NCBI RefSeq assembly: GCF_913062585.1
Contig: NZ_CAJXWX010000006.1
Span: forward strand, 62,001-126,000
Origin: an uncultured Sphingomonas sp.
GTDB lineage: Bacteria; Pseudomonadota; Alphaproteobacteria; Sphingomonadales; Sphingomonadaceae
Length of the DNA: 64,000 nucleotides
Reading direction: 5' to 3'
The notes beneath the pieces were generated by a model. The model made no database searches. It worked only from the letters and a program-made list of their open reading frames with translations, and was not told the DNA's origin. Below are positions 28,700 through 37,110 of the stretch, piece by piece. The translations under genes were made by a program, and so were the position numbers. Each line of letters begins with the position of its first letter. The first letter of the stretch is position 1.

Positions 28700-29605
28700 T
28701 CAGGCCAGCAACCGACGTGCACAGCCTTGGACATGCTCGGCAATCAGGCTGAAGGCCGCGCCCATCGGGGACTGTCGGCGCCACGCGATGGCGATGGACC
28801 GATGCGCACGCCAACCCTGGACAGGCAGGATCTTCAGGCCCGCCCGGCCGCCGGCCTCGGATCGCAGATACAGGCTGGGCAGCAGCGCCAGACCCAGACC
28901 GCTCGCCACCATCTGGTGCAGGCTTTCCAGGCTGGTGCCGTAATAATCGGGCGCGATCGTCATGCCATATTGCTCGGCCACCTCGGCCGCCTGCCGCGCC
29001 AGGTGATGCCGCGGATCGAGCGTCAGCAGCGCGCTTCCCGCCAGCATCGCGCGCGTCGTCTCCGCGCCTGTGTCGATCGGGTGATCGAGCGCCGCCACCA
29101 GATGCAGCGGCTCGCGGAACAACGGCTCGATCGTCAGGTCGTCGCCCGTCATCGGCAAGGGCCCGAGCAGCACGTCGATTTCGCCCCGCGACAGCTCCAG
29201 CACCTGTTCGTCGGGTATCCCCTCCCGCACGTGCAGGCGCAACTGCGGTGCCATGCGGTGCAGTTCGGCGATGATCGGCGACAACAGATAGGGGCCGAGC
29301 GTCGGCGTGGTGCCCAGCCGCAACGTCCCCGTCAGGCTGTTGTCGGCGGCCCCGGCGGCCAGCGCGACGATATCGCTGGCATCGCGCAACATGCGCCGCG
29401 CCGTCGCCACGATGCTCCGCCCCACCGGCGTCAACACCGCCCCCGTCGTGCTCCGCTCGAACAGCTTGGCGCCCAGCCGTTCCTCCAGCGCCCGGATCTG
29501 CTGGCTCAGGGTCGGCTGCGACACATGGCCGACCCGTGCGGCGAGCGCGAAAGACCCGGTGTCCGCGATCGTCACCAGATATTCGAGCTGACGCAGCGTG
29601 GGCAT
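28700..29605 (-). CDS. LysR-family regulator, OxyR-like
   Basis: The 301-residue LysR protein has an N-terminal winged helix (LRQLEYLVTIADTGSFALAARVGHVSQPTLSQQIRALEE in segments) and an OxyR-type effector domain (LRLGTTPTLGPYLLSP; REGIPDEQVLELSRGEIDVLLGPLP). OxyR's two redox cysteines are missing; the only Cys is near the C-terminus (VQGCARR). It may therefore sense something other than peroxide. It is convergent with the reductase gene by 18 bases. An OxyR-type half site lies beside its start. Confidence 0.88.
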   Translation of the reverse strand: MPTLRQLEYLVTIADTGSFALAARVGHVSQPTLSQQIRALEERLGAKLFERSTTGAVLTPVGRSIVATARRMLRDASDIVALAAGAADNSLTGTLRLGTTPTLGPYLLSPIIAELHRMAPQLRLHVREGIPDEQVLELSRGEIDVLLGPLPMTGDDLTIEPLFREPLHLVAALDHPIDTGAETTRAMLAGSALLTLDPRHHLARQAAEVAEQYGMTIAPDYYGTSLESLHQMVASGLGLALLPSLYLRSEAGGRAGLKILPVQGWRAHRSIAIAWRRQSPMGAAFSLIAEHVQGCARRLLA

Positions 29606-29611
29606 GTCACC

Positions 29612-29630
29612 CTATAGGACGATCCTATAG
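29612..29630. promoter_or_regulatory. OxyR-type operator beside the LysR start
   Basis: CTATAGGA-CGA-TCCTATAG is a perfect 8-bp palindrome containing ATAG-N7-CTAT, the contact pattern of OxyR. It is 7 bases upstream of the LysR start codon, so binding should repress or autoregulate that gene, and it faces the divergent secretion-like operon. Confidence 0.6.
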
Positions 29631-29788
29631 CCGCGGCACCAAAAATCCGATTGGCACGAAAGATGATATGCAGTTACATGACATACACATGAATTAATCA
29701 TCATGATGAGCGGGCGAGGAAGTAACAGCTGGGCTGGAACAGCGTCGCATGCCGCGATGGCTGCTGCCTGCGCACATAGGGGAATGTT

Positions 29789-31474
29789 TTGGCAGCGCAA
29801 CGACTTGGATTTCGGGATGCGGTAGGTTGGCTCTCGCAGATCATAGGGCCGGATGCGGCCTATGTGCGGCTAGGGATCGTCTATACCATCGCGATCAGCC
29901 TGTTGGCCCTGGCCACACCCATCTCGGTTCAGTTGCTGATCAACAGCGTGGCCAATACCGCCATGCCCGCGCCGCTCTGGGCGCTGTCCGGCGTACTGCT
30001 TCTGCTCCTGCTGATGGTGGCCGCACTCAGCGCGCTTCGGGTATGGATCATGGCCGCGTTCGAGCGCCGCCTGTTCGCACGGGTGGTGGCGGAGGTCACG
30101 ACCCGTGCGGTCCATGCACAGGACCCGTTTTTCGCCGATGGCAATCGCGGCGATCTGTTCAACCGCTTCTTTGACCTGGTGGTGGTCCAGAAATCCATTC
30201 CCAGCCTGGTCATCGGGGCCTTCACCATTGTCCTGCAGGCGGCGATCGGGCTGACCATCACGAGCTTTTATCATCCCGTCTTCCTGGCGTTCAACGTGGT
30301 GCTGGTGGCCGCGCTGCTGCTGGTGTGGTTGTTGTGGCGGCGGGGCGCGATCACCGGCGCCGTCGCGCTCAGCCATGCCAAGCACAATGCCGCCCGCTGG
30401 CTGGAAAGCGTCGGCGGATCGAACGGCTTCTACAAATCCTCGCGCCATCTCGACTTCGCGATGGTCCGTTCGGAGGCGGTGACGGCCGATTATGTCGGCA
30501 CCCATCGCCGCTATTTCCGCTACCAGTTCGCACAGACCGTCGCCTTCCTGCTGATCTATGCCTTTGCCAGCGCGGGCCTTCTGCTGCTCGGCGGTATGTT
30601 GATCCTGCGCGGCCAATTGTCGCTGGGCCAGCTGGTGGCGGCCGAGCTGATCCTGTCGGGCGTCTTTTACGGCATTTCGCAGCTGGGCATGTATCTCGAC
30701 ACCTTTTACGACCTGATCGCCAGCTCGGAGGAGCTGTCGCTGCTCTTCGCCATTCCGCAGGAGCCCGATGTGCGCGGCGAGAACGGACCGCGAGACGGGT
30801 CGGTGAAGCTGACCGACGTCGTCTTCGACGATGCGCGCTACAACCTGACCCTGGTCACCGGCGAACAACTCGTCACCGTAGCCGAGCCGGGGGCAGAGCG
30901 GCGGCTGGCCATGCTGCTGAAGCGGCACGCCCTGCCCGATCGCGGCCTGATCCGGATCGGGGGTGGCGATCTGGGCGCGTTCGACATGTATCGGCTGCGC
31001 TCGGACGTCACGGTGCTGGACCGCTCGACCATCGTGGAGGTTACGATCCGCGAATATCTCCGCCTGGCCTCGGGCGAGATGGCGGAGGACGCGATGCGCG
31101 CGCTGGCGACGGTCGGCCTGGAACGGCGGCTGGCCAGCCTGCCCAAGGGACTGGACACGCTCCTCGGCTCGTCCGGCCATCCGCTGAGCGTCGGCGAGAC
31201 CATGGCGCTGAAACTTGCCAACGCGCTGCTCGTCGGCCCCAAGCTGCTGCTGCTGGGCCAGCTCTACGACCTGTTGCCGCCCGAGCGGCTGGTGGCGGCG
31301 CTGAAGGCCCTGAAGACGCGGGGTACGACCGTGCTGCTGTGCACCGGCCGTCCCGAGGACGTGGTACTGGACGGCTATCTCCATCTTGGCATGACCGAGC
31401 AGCGCCGCTTCGCGCAGCTCGCCGAGCTTCGGGCCGCCATCAACCGGGAGGACGCCGATGTCGCATCCGCCTGA
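29789..31474 (+). CDS. ABC exporter-like membrane protein with degenerate nucleotide-binding domain
   Basis: The 561-residue protein keeps the half-transporter layout: six membrane helices (about 20-325) then an NBD-shaped domain (about 335-545). The catalytic motifs are gone. Walker A reads VAEPGAERRLAML (about 363-375) with no GKS/T, the Q-loop lacks Gln, Walker B reads LLLLGQLYDLL without Asp-Glu, and the H-loop reads LLCTGRP without His. A relic of the signature remains (LSVGETMALKLANALL, near 465). The frame is intact. The start is TTG at 29789, with AGGGGA five bases upstream and a stop at 29777. It overlaps the HlyD gene by 17 bases. ATP hydrolysis is not expected. Confidence 0.85.
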   Translation: MAAQRLGFRDAVGWLSQIIGPDAAYVRLGIVYTIAISLLALATPISVQLLINSVANTAMPAPLWALSGVLLLLLLMVAALSALRVWIMAAFERRLFARVVAEVTTRAVHAQDPFFADGNRGDLFNRFFDLVVVQKSIPSLVIGAFTIVLQAAIGLTITSFYHPVFLAFNVVLVAALLLVWLLWRRGAITGAVALSHAKHNAARWLESVGGSNGFYKSSRHLDFAMVRSEAVTADYVGTHRRYFRYQFAQTVAFLLIYAFASAGLLLLGGMLILRGQLSLGQLVAAELILSGVFYGISQLGMYLDTFYDLIASSEELSLLFAIPQEPDVRGENGPRDGSVKLTDVVFDDARYNLTLVTGEQLVTVAEPGAERRLAMLLKRHALPDRGLIRIGGGDLGAFDMYRLRSDVTVLDRSTIVEVTIREYLRLASGEMAEDAMRALATVGLERRLASLPKGLDTLLGSSGHPLSVGETMALKLANALLVGPKLLLLGQLYDLLPPERLVAALKALKTRGTTVLLCTGRPEDVVLDGYLHLGMTEQRRFAQLAELRAAINREDADVASA

Positions 31475-32543
31475 ACATCTCGCCCATTTCCGCACCCTCG
31501 CCTCGCTGCGCCCGCCCCGCGTCGCCGCCGCCGTCGCGTGGATCGTGACGGTCGGTATCGCGGCGGCGATCTTCATCCTGTTTTTCGTGCCATGGCTGCA
31601 GACGGCGCAGGGGCGTGGCCAGGTCGTCTCGCTCGATCCGCAGGACCGGGCACAGGATGTGACCGCGCTGGTGCCGGGCCGGGTCGAGCGCTGGTATGTC
31701 CATGACGGCCAGCAAATCCGGCGCGGCGACCCGATCGCCCGGATCGTCGATCTCGACCCCAACCTCCTCTCCCGCCTCGCCGCCGAGCGTGCGCAGGTGG
31801 AGGCCGAAATCGCCTCCGTCCGCCAGTCGCAGTCGGTCGCCCAGATCGACGTCAACCGGACGCGCCAGCTCTATTCCGAAGGGCTCGCCTCGCGCCGCGA
31901 TTACGAACAGGCGCAGATCAAGGTCGCGGACTCCGGCGCGAAGCTGGCGGAATCGCGGGCCAAGCTGAACCGGATCGAGGTGCAGCTCAATCGCCAGTCG
32001 GCGCAGCTGGTCCGCGCGCCCCGCGACGGCCGCATCCAGAATCTGAATGCCGCGGCGGGCGGCGCCTATGTCTCGGCCGGCACCCTCCTGGCCGTGGTCG
32101 CGCCCGAGCAGGTCGAGCGCGCGGTCGAGCTGCTGATCGACGGTCGCGACGTGCCGCTGCTGCGCCCCGGTCGGCCGGTCCGGCTGGAGTTCGAGGGGTG
32201 GCCCGCGATCCAGTTCAGCGGCTGGCCCTCGGTCGCCTACGGCTTTTTCGACGGGCGCGTCCGCACGATAGACCCCAATGCCAATGCCCAGGGGCTGTTC
32301 CGCATCCTGGTCGAGCCGATGCCCGGCAAGCCCGCCTGGCCGGAGCGCCGCTTCGTCCGGCTGGGCGGCAAGGTCCAGGGCTGGGTCCAGGGCGAGACCG
32401 TGACGGTCGGTTACGAACTCTGGCGCCAGCTGAACGACTTCCCGCTGGAGTTCGACCAGAGCGCGACGGACAAGAACGCCGAGAAGGATAGCAGCAAGGA
32501 CGACGACAAGAAGATCGCGGCCAAGGCGGGTAAGCTGAAATGA
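31458..32543 (+). CDS. HlyD-family periplasmic adaptor
   Basis: The 361-residue adaptor has one N-terminal membrane helix (AAAVAWIVTVGIAAAIFILFF, shown as the segment about 24-45). A split lipoyl domain follows (DVTALVPGRVERWYVHDGQQI and LVRAPRDGRIQNLNAAAGGAYV) around an alpha-hairpin coiled coil (about 105-190). Beta-barrel and membrane-proximal parts come next, and the C-terminus is charged and rich in Lys and Asp. It bridges an inner membrane pump to TolC. It overlaps its ABC-like partner by 17 bases and the TolC gene by 4. Confidence 0.9.
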   Translation: MSHPPEHLAHFRTLASLRPPRVAAAVAWIVTVGIAAAIFILFFVPWLQTAQGRGQVVSLDPQDRAQDVTALVPGRVERWYVHDGQQIRRGDPIARIVDLDPNLLSRLAAERAQVEAEIASVRQSQSVAQIDVNRTRQLYSEGLASRRDYEQAQIKVADSGAKLAESRAKLNRIEVQLNRQSAQLVRAPRDGRIQNLNAAAGGAYVSAGTLLAVVAPEQVERAVELLIDGRDVPLLRPGRPVRLEFEGWPAIQFSGWPSVAYGFFDGRVRTIDPNANAQGLFRILVEPMPGKPAWPERRFVRLGGKVQGWVQGETVTVGYELWRQLNDFPLEFDQSATDKNAEKDSSKDDDKKIAAKAGKLK

Positions 32544-33997
32544 TCCGCTCGTTCCTGCTGGTCCCGGCGTTGATCGTGGCGCCGCTGCTCACCCCGCCTG
32601 CGGACGCACAGCGCATCCGGGCGAACCCGGTGCCCATACCGGCGCCCGCCAGTTCGGCCCCGCTCACGCTGGACGAGGTGCTGCGCGCCTCCGCCCGCGC
32701 CGCGCCGCAGATCGTCGAGGCGCTGGCCAAGATCCGGAGCGCCGAGGGCAAGGCGCTGACCGCCAGCGGCGCTTTCGACACCGTATTCGACGCGGAGGGG
32801 CGCTCGAGGACACTCGGCTATTATGACGGGACCGTCGCGTCGGCGGGCGTTACCCGGCCGCTGAGTGACAATGGCGGCTATCTCTATGGCGACTACCGGG
32901 TCAGCCGGGGCCAGTTTCCCGTTTATGAGGACAAGAATTACACCAACCGCCTAGGCGAGGTGAAGGTCGGCGCACTCTATTCGCTGCTGCGCGACCGGTT
33001 GGTGGACGAGCGGCGGACGCGCCGGACCCTAGCGTCGGGCGACATCGACATCGCCCGGTTCGAGCGGGAGGCGGTGGCGATCGGCGTTCAGCGGCGCGCG
33101 ATCGACGCCTATCAGAACTGGGTCGCAGCGGGCCTGCGCCTGCGCGCCTATCGCGATCTGCTCCAGCTGTCGGAAAGCCGCCGCGGCGGCCTGGCCCGCC
33201 AGGTCGAGCTCGGCGCGCGCGCCGACATATTGCTGGCCGAGAACGACCAGAATCTCGTCCGTCGCCGCGCCCTGGTGGTGCGGGCCGAGGGCGATTTCCG
33301 GGCGGCGGCCAACGCCCTGTCGCTCTATTTCCGCGACGCGAATGGCGACCCGCTGCTGGTCGGGCCGGAGCGCCTGCCCGCCGATGCAAGCGCGCTGGCC
33401 GGGGTATCCGCCCGAGCGGGCGAGGATTTCCAGACGCGGCGTCCCGACCTGCAGATGCTGCTGGCGCGGATCGACCAGGGCGCGGCGCGGCTAGCGCTGG
33501 CGCAGAACGACCTGCGCCCCCGGCTCGACCTGCGCGGCGAGATGGCCAAGGACGTCGGTCCGGTGGGGCTCGGCGGCGCCTCGCGCACCCCGCTCGAGAC
33601 CGCAATCGGCTTTCGCTTTTCCATGCCGCTGCAGAACCGGGCGGCCAAGGGCAAGATCGTCGAGGCGCAGGCCGAGATCGACGCCCTGGCCGCGCGTGGC
33701 CGCTTCCTGCGCGATCAGATCGCGGTCGAGGTGGAGGGCATCACGATCAATGTCGGCGCGACCGAACAGCTCGCGACGATCGCCGAGCAGGAACGCCAGC
33801 TGGCCGAGCGGCTCGCGGCGGCCGAGCGGCGGCGGTTCGAGCTGGGGTCGAGCGACTTCTTCCTGGTCAACCAGCGCGAGGAGACGGCAAACGACGCGCG
33901 GGTGCGCCTGATCGACGCGCAGGCCCGCATCGCAGCGGCGCGCGCCGAACTCGCCGCCGCCACCGCCGACCGCGCGGCCCTGGGCCTGGAGCCCTGA
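32540..33997 (+). CDS. TolC-family outer membrane channel
   Basis: The 485-residue outer membrane efflux protein has a signal peptide (IRSFLLVPALIVAPLLTPPADA) and two OEP repeats with long helices (LTLDEVLRASARAAPQIVEA; LARQVELGARADILLAENDQNLV; QLAERLAAAERRRFELGSSDF). The ATGA overlap with the HlyD gene couples them. It completes a type I secretion-like trio. No RTX, C39-leader or other obvious substrate gene is adjacent. It is convergent with the OsmC gene, 9 bases apart. Confidence 0.9.
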   Translation: MIRSFLLVPALIVAPLLTPPADAQRIRANPVPIPAPASSAPLTLDEVLRASARAAPQIVEALAKIRSAEGKALTASGAFDTVFDAEGRSRTLGYYDGTVASAGVTRPLSDNGGYLYGDYRVSRGQFPVYEDKNYTNRLGEVKVGALYSLLRDRLVDERRTRRTLASGDIDIARFEREAVAIGVQRRAIDAYQNWVAAGLRLRAYRDLLQLSESRRGGLARQVELGARADILLAENDQNLVRRRALVVRAEGDFRAAANALSLYFRDANGDPLLVGPERLPADASALAGVSARAGEDFQTRRPDLQMLLARIDQGAARLALAQNDLRPRLDLRGEMAKDVGPVGLGGASRTPLETAIGFRFSMPLQNRAAKGKIVEAQAEIDALAARGRFLRDQIAVEVEGITINVGATEQLATIAEQERQLAERLAAAERRRFELGSSDFFLVNQREETANDARVRLIDAQARIAAARAELAAATADRAALGLEP

Positions 33998-34006
33998 CCC
34001 CTCGCC

Positions 34007-34483
34007 TCAGGCCTCCAGTATCTCGAACGTCGGCGCATAAGCGACGGGGAAGTTCACCGAACGGGCGATGAAGCAATAGCGGTGGACTTCGTGGTGAAGC
34101 GCCTCGGCCGTCACCACATCGGTGCCGGGGGCCACGACGACCTTCGGCCGCAGGGTAGCGCGCAGGAACTGGCCCGAACCGTCGGGATGAACCTCTCCCA
34201 CGGCCAGCGGATCGTCCGTATAGCCATGGACCACGATCTTCGCATTGCTTGCGAGGTGCAGATACCAGAGCATGTGACAGGCGGACAGCGAGGCCAGCAG
34301 CAGGTCTTCGGGATTGGGCAGGCCAGGGTCACCGCCCAGGATGGGATCGTTGGAACAAGGGATGATCGGCTTGCCGGGCGTCGCGACGTTCCAGGTCCGG
34401 TCATAGCCGCGATAGGTCCGGGTGCCGTCGCCACGATTGCCGGTCCAGTCGATACGGCAGCGATATTCGTGTTCCTTGGCCAT
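34007..34483 (-). CDS. OsmC/Ohr family protein
   Basis: The 158-residue protein matches the OsmC fold, with the peroxidatic Cys in SLSACHMLWYLH and the second Cys in EVHRYCFIARSVNFP. LPNPEDLLLASL is typical. Such proteins reduce organic hydroperoxides using a thiol donor. It belongs to the YhfA-like subgroup rather than classical Ohr. No ohrR gene is adjacent. Confidence 0.9.
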   Translation of the reverse strand: MAKEHEYRCRIDWTGNRGDGTRTYRGYDRTWNVATPGKPIIPCSNDPILGGDPGLPNPEDLLLASLSACHMLWYLHLASNAKIVVHGYTDDPLAVGEVHPDGSGQFLRATLRPKVVVAPGTDVVTAEALHHEVHRYCFIARSVNFPVAYAPTFEILEA

Positions 34484-34602
34484 TTCGCGTCAGCTCCGTC
34501 CCGCCCCTGATGATGCGCGGGCGGCGATAGCATGGCGCTGGTGTCGCGTGAACGCTGAGGGTCACATGATGCGGGCGTTAGGGCGGATCGACATTTAACG
34601 TT

Positions 34603-34788
34603 CCCTCTCCCCTCGGCAGGGGAGAGGGTTAACGAAGCTTGCCAGCCTGCTGGCTAGCGCAGCTTGGGTGAGGGGTTGAGCGAGCCGCAAGGCTCGCGCG
34701 CTCGCGGAGGCGGGCGCACACCCCTCACCCAGCTCCGACTAGGCCTTTGCTATGCAAAGACCCTCTCCCCTCATAGAGGGGCGAGGGG
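34603..34788. repeat. Complex palindromic intergenic element
   Basis: This 186-bp non-coding segment fills the gap between osmC and the arsR-type gene. It opens with CCCTCTCCCCT-CGGC-AGGGGAGAGGG, an 11-bp perfect stem. Inside, GGGTGAGGGGT (34666) faces ACCCCTCACCC (34720), and GCGAGCC-GCAA-GGCTCGC forms a tetraloop hairpin. A second CCCTCTCCCCTC unit closes it near 34761. The nested stems suggest a mobile non-autonomous element able to form a branched RNA or DNA structure. Confidence 0.65.
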
Positions 34789-34832
34789 AAGAAGTTTGGA
34801 TTGCTGAATGGCGACTCCACCCCGGTCGCCGA

Positions 34833-35144
34833 TCAGGCGAGCCGGTTGGCCAGGACCGCGTCGAGCAGACCCGGAAAGCGCCGGTCGAATTCGGCGCGGC
34901 GCAGCGTGTTGATCATCTCACGCCCCGCCTGCGTCGTCTCGATCAGCCCCGCCGCGCGCAGCAGCTTCAGGTGGTTGGACAGCGTGCTCTTCGGGATGGA
35001 CTCGCACGGCGCCGCATCGGTGCAGCGCAGACGCTCGGTCGCAGCCAACCGCGCCACCATGCCCAGCCGATTGGGATCGGCCAGCGCGTGCAGCGCCAGA
35101 TCGAGCGGAACGTCCTCCAGCCGGGGATGGGTAAAGCGGGCCAT
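34833..35144 (-). CDS. ArsR-family (HTH_20) transcriptional regulator
   Basis: The 103-residue winged-helix protein has the recognition helix region SIPKSTLSNHLKLLRAAGLIE after LHALADPNRLGMVARLAATERLRC. Cysteines at RCTDAAPCES could sense thiols or metals, but no standard ArsR metal site is evident. The start is taken as 35144; an upstream ATG at 35165 is possible. It is divergent from an SDR gene, which it probably represses through the palindrome between them. Confidence 0.87.
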   Translation of the reverse strand: MARFTHPRLEDVPLDLALHALADPNRLGMVARLAATERLRCTDAAPCESIPKSTLSNHLKLLRAAGLIETTQAGREMINTLRRAEFDRRFPGLLDAVLANRLA

Positions 35145-35174
35145 GAGACGAATATAGGGCACCATGGTGAATTT

Positions 35175-35198
35175 AATAGTTCGGTATTATTGAACTGT
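35175..35198. promoter_or_regulatory. Candidate ArsR operator
   Basis: AATAGTTC and GAACTGTT form an imperfect inverted repeat (7 of 8 pairs) with a 9-base spacer, in the divergent arsR/SDR promoter region. Autoregulation plus control of the SDR gene is the usual logic. Confidence 0.45.
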
Positions 35199-35272
35199 TG
35201 AAACGTCACCCCATCTCCCGCCTGCCGACGGCGCACGATGCCGTGATCGCGGGCCAGATTTGGAGAATGCAC

Positions 35273-36007
35273 ATGTCACTCGCACGCAAGACAGCACTCG
35301 TCACCGGCGGATCGCGCGGCATCGGTGCGGCCATCGCCAAGCGGCTGGCGGCCGATGGCGCAACCGTGGCGATCACCTATGCCGGGAACAAGGCGGCTGC
35401 GGACGCCACCGTGGCGGCGATCGAGAGCGCGGGCGGCACCGCCTTCGCCTTTCAGGCCAATGCCGCCGATCCGGCCTCGCAGCGGGCAGGCGTCGAACAG
35501 GCTGCCAGCGCCCTGGGCGGGATCGACATCCTCGTCCACAATGCCGGGGTGGCCGAGTTTTCGACCGTCGCGGAGGACAGCGACGAGACCTATGATCGCC
35601 AGTTCGCCGTCAATGTGAAGGGCCTGCATGTCGGCACGCGCGCCGCCCTGCCGCATCTTCGCGACGGTGGGCGGATCATCCTGATCGGCAGCATTTCGGG
35701 CGAGATGGCCTTCCCCGCCACCACGGTCTACAGCGCGACCAAGGCGGCGGTGGCGGCACTGGCGCGCGGCTGGGCCAAGGACCTGGCCCCGCGCGGCATC
35801 CTGGTCAATACGGTCCAGCCAGGCCCGATCGACACCGACATGAACCCGGCCGACAGCGAATTTGCGGGACAGATACTGCAAGCGATCCCCCTCGGTCGAT
35901 ACGGCACGGTCGAGGAGATCGCTGGCGCGGTCGCTTTCCTCGCCGGGCCGGATGCCAGCTACATCACCGGCACCACGCTCAACATCGACGGCGGTGCGAC
36001 GGCGTAG
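35273..36007 (+). CDS. SDR family oxidoreductase
   Basis: The 244-residue enzyme resembles FabG-like 3-oxoacyl reductases: TGGSRGIGAAIA, LVHNAGVAEF, IGSISGE and the YSATKAA catalytic pair. NTVQPGPIDTDMNP and TGTTLNIDGG follow. The start at 35273 is fixed by GGAG seven bases upstream. It is divergent from the ArsR-type regulator, with an operator-like palindrome between. The substrate is unknown; ArsR-SDR pairs often serve detoxification of small carbonyl compounds. Confidence 0.9.
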   Translation: MSLARKTALVTGGSRGIGAAIAKRLAADGATVAITYAGNKAAADATVAAIESAGGTAFAFQANAADPASQRAGVEQAASALGGIDILVHNAGVAEFSTVAEDSDETYDRQFAVNVKGLHVGTRAALPHLRDGGRIILIGSISGEMAFPATTVYSATKAAVAALARGWAKDLAPRGILVNTVQPGPIDTDMNPADSEFAGQILQAIPLGRYGTVEEIAGAVAFLAGPDASYITGTTLNIDGGATA

Positions 36008-36048
36008 GGCGGTCGCCTGGGTCGACAAGGCCATGGCGCGACGGACAA

Positions 36049-36077
36049 CTCCACCCCGGCCTCCCGCCGGGGTGGAG
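36049..36077. terminator. Bidirectional terminator-like hairpin
   Basis: CTCCACCCCGGC and GCCGGGGTGGAG form a perfect 12-bp stem with a 5-base loop between the convergent SDR and rtcA genes. It would close the RNA-repair operon. Confidence 0.7.
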
Positions 36078-36096
36078 CGATATAGTCGGCGGTCGC

Positions 36097-37110
36097 TCAG
36101 GCGATCGTCACCCGATGCGCCCCTCCCAGCTGCTGTTCGAACCGGGTCCGCCGCCCGGTGAAGCGCTCGATCACCATCGCCGCCGTGTGCGCATGTTCGC
36201 TCGGCTTGACGGTGGTGAACACGCCGCCACCCGCCAGCGCCATGGGCAACAACAGCTGGTCGGCGAGATACGGCCCGGCAAAGGCCTCGCACGCTAGATA
36301 ACCGCGCATCCGCCCCACCGCGATCCTGGCGACCCGCTCCGCCGTCACGCCCAGTTGCGCGAAACCGCTCACGATCTCGGTGACATGCTCGAACCGCGCC
36401 TCCAGCAGCAGGATGTTGCCCGGCCCCTGATCGATCGGCAGTTCGCGCATGAAGCATTCGCGCTCCGACCAGTCGAACGCCTTGCGCACCAACGCGATCT
36501 CGCGTTCGGCGATCGGCATGGGCAACCCGGCGAACAAAGCGCAGGCGGACACGCCCAGCCCATCGCCCCGCGCCATGCACTCGACCGGCCGGAGCGGGCC
36601 AGGGGTGATATCCACCTCGATCCGCCCGCCGCCGCGCGGGTAGAAGCCATGCCGGACCAGCCGCGCCTCGACCTGCCCGCCCATCCGCCGGACGATCGGC
36701 AAGAAGCAGCGCTCGATGAACTCGAACGGCGGGGCCAGCATGTTGTGGGTCCCGCCCTCCAGCACCAGCCGCGACGGGCCGTCGGCGAGCAGCAAGGGCA
36801 TCAGGACGGTCTGCAACACCAGCCCGGTCGATCCCGCCGTCCCGACCGAGAAGCGATAGTCGCCCGCCGTCACCCGACCGGGACGGAAGGTCAGCTCGGA
36901 CGACCCGACGACCAATCCTTCACAGGTCGCGCTGCCGATCGCACACGCCGCCTCGATCGCGGTGACATGCTGACGCATCAACCCCGGCTTCGATCGCTTG
37001 GCCCGGACATTCGTGATGCGGACAGGCCCCCCGGTGACGAGCGACAGCGCGCACGCATTGCGCACGACCTGTCCCCCGCCCTCTCCTTCCGATCCGTCGA
37101 TCTCGATCAT
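36097..37110 (-). CDS. rtcA: RNA 3'-terminal phosphate cyclase
   Basis: The 337-residue enzyme converts RNA 3'-phosphate ends to 2',3'-cyclic phosphates through an AMP intermediate. It has the family start IDGSEGEGGGQVVRNACALS, then TAGSTGLVLQTVL, HGFYPRGGGRIEV, and the adenylated His in SEHAHTAAMVIERF (about 307-320). The length is normal. It overlaps the preceding nucleotidyltransferase gene by 4 bases and is the last gene of the rsr-Y RNA-rtcB operon. Cyclic ends made by RtcA are substrates for RtcB ligation. Confidence 0.95.
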   Translation of the reverse strand: MIEIDGSEGEGGGQVVRNACALSLVTGGPVRITNVRAKRSKPGLMRQHVTAIEAACAIGSATCEGLVVGSSELTFRPGRVTAGDYRFSVGTAGSTGLVLQTVLMPLLLADGPSRLVLEGGTHNMLAPPFEFIERCFLPIVRRMGGQVEARLVRHGFYPRGGGRIEVDITPGPLRPVECMARGDGLGVSACALFAGLPMPIAEREIALVRKAFDWSERECFMRELPIDQGPGNILLLEARFEHVTEIVSGFAQLGVTAERVARIAVGRMRGYLACEAFAGPYLADQLLLPMALAGGGVFTTVKPSEHAHTAAMVIERFTGRRTRFEQQLGGAHRVTIA

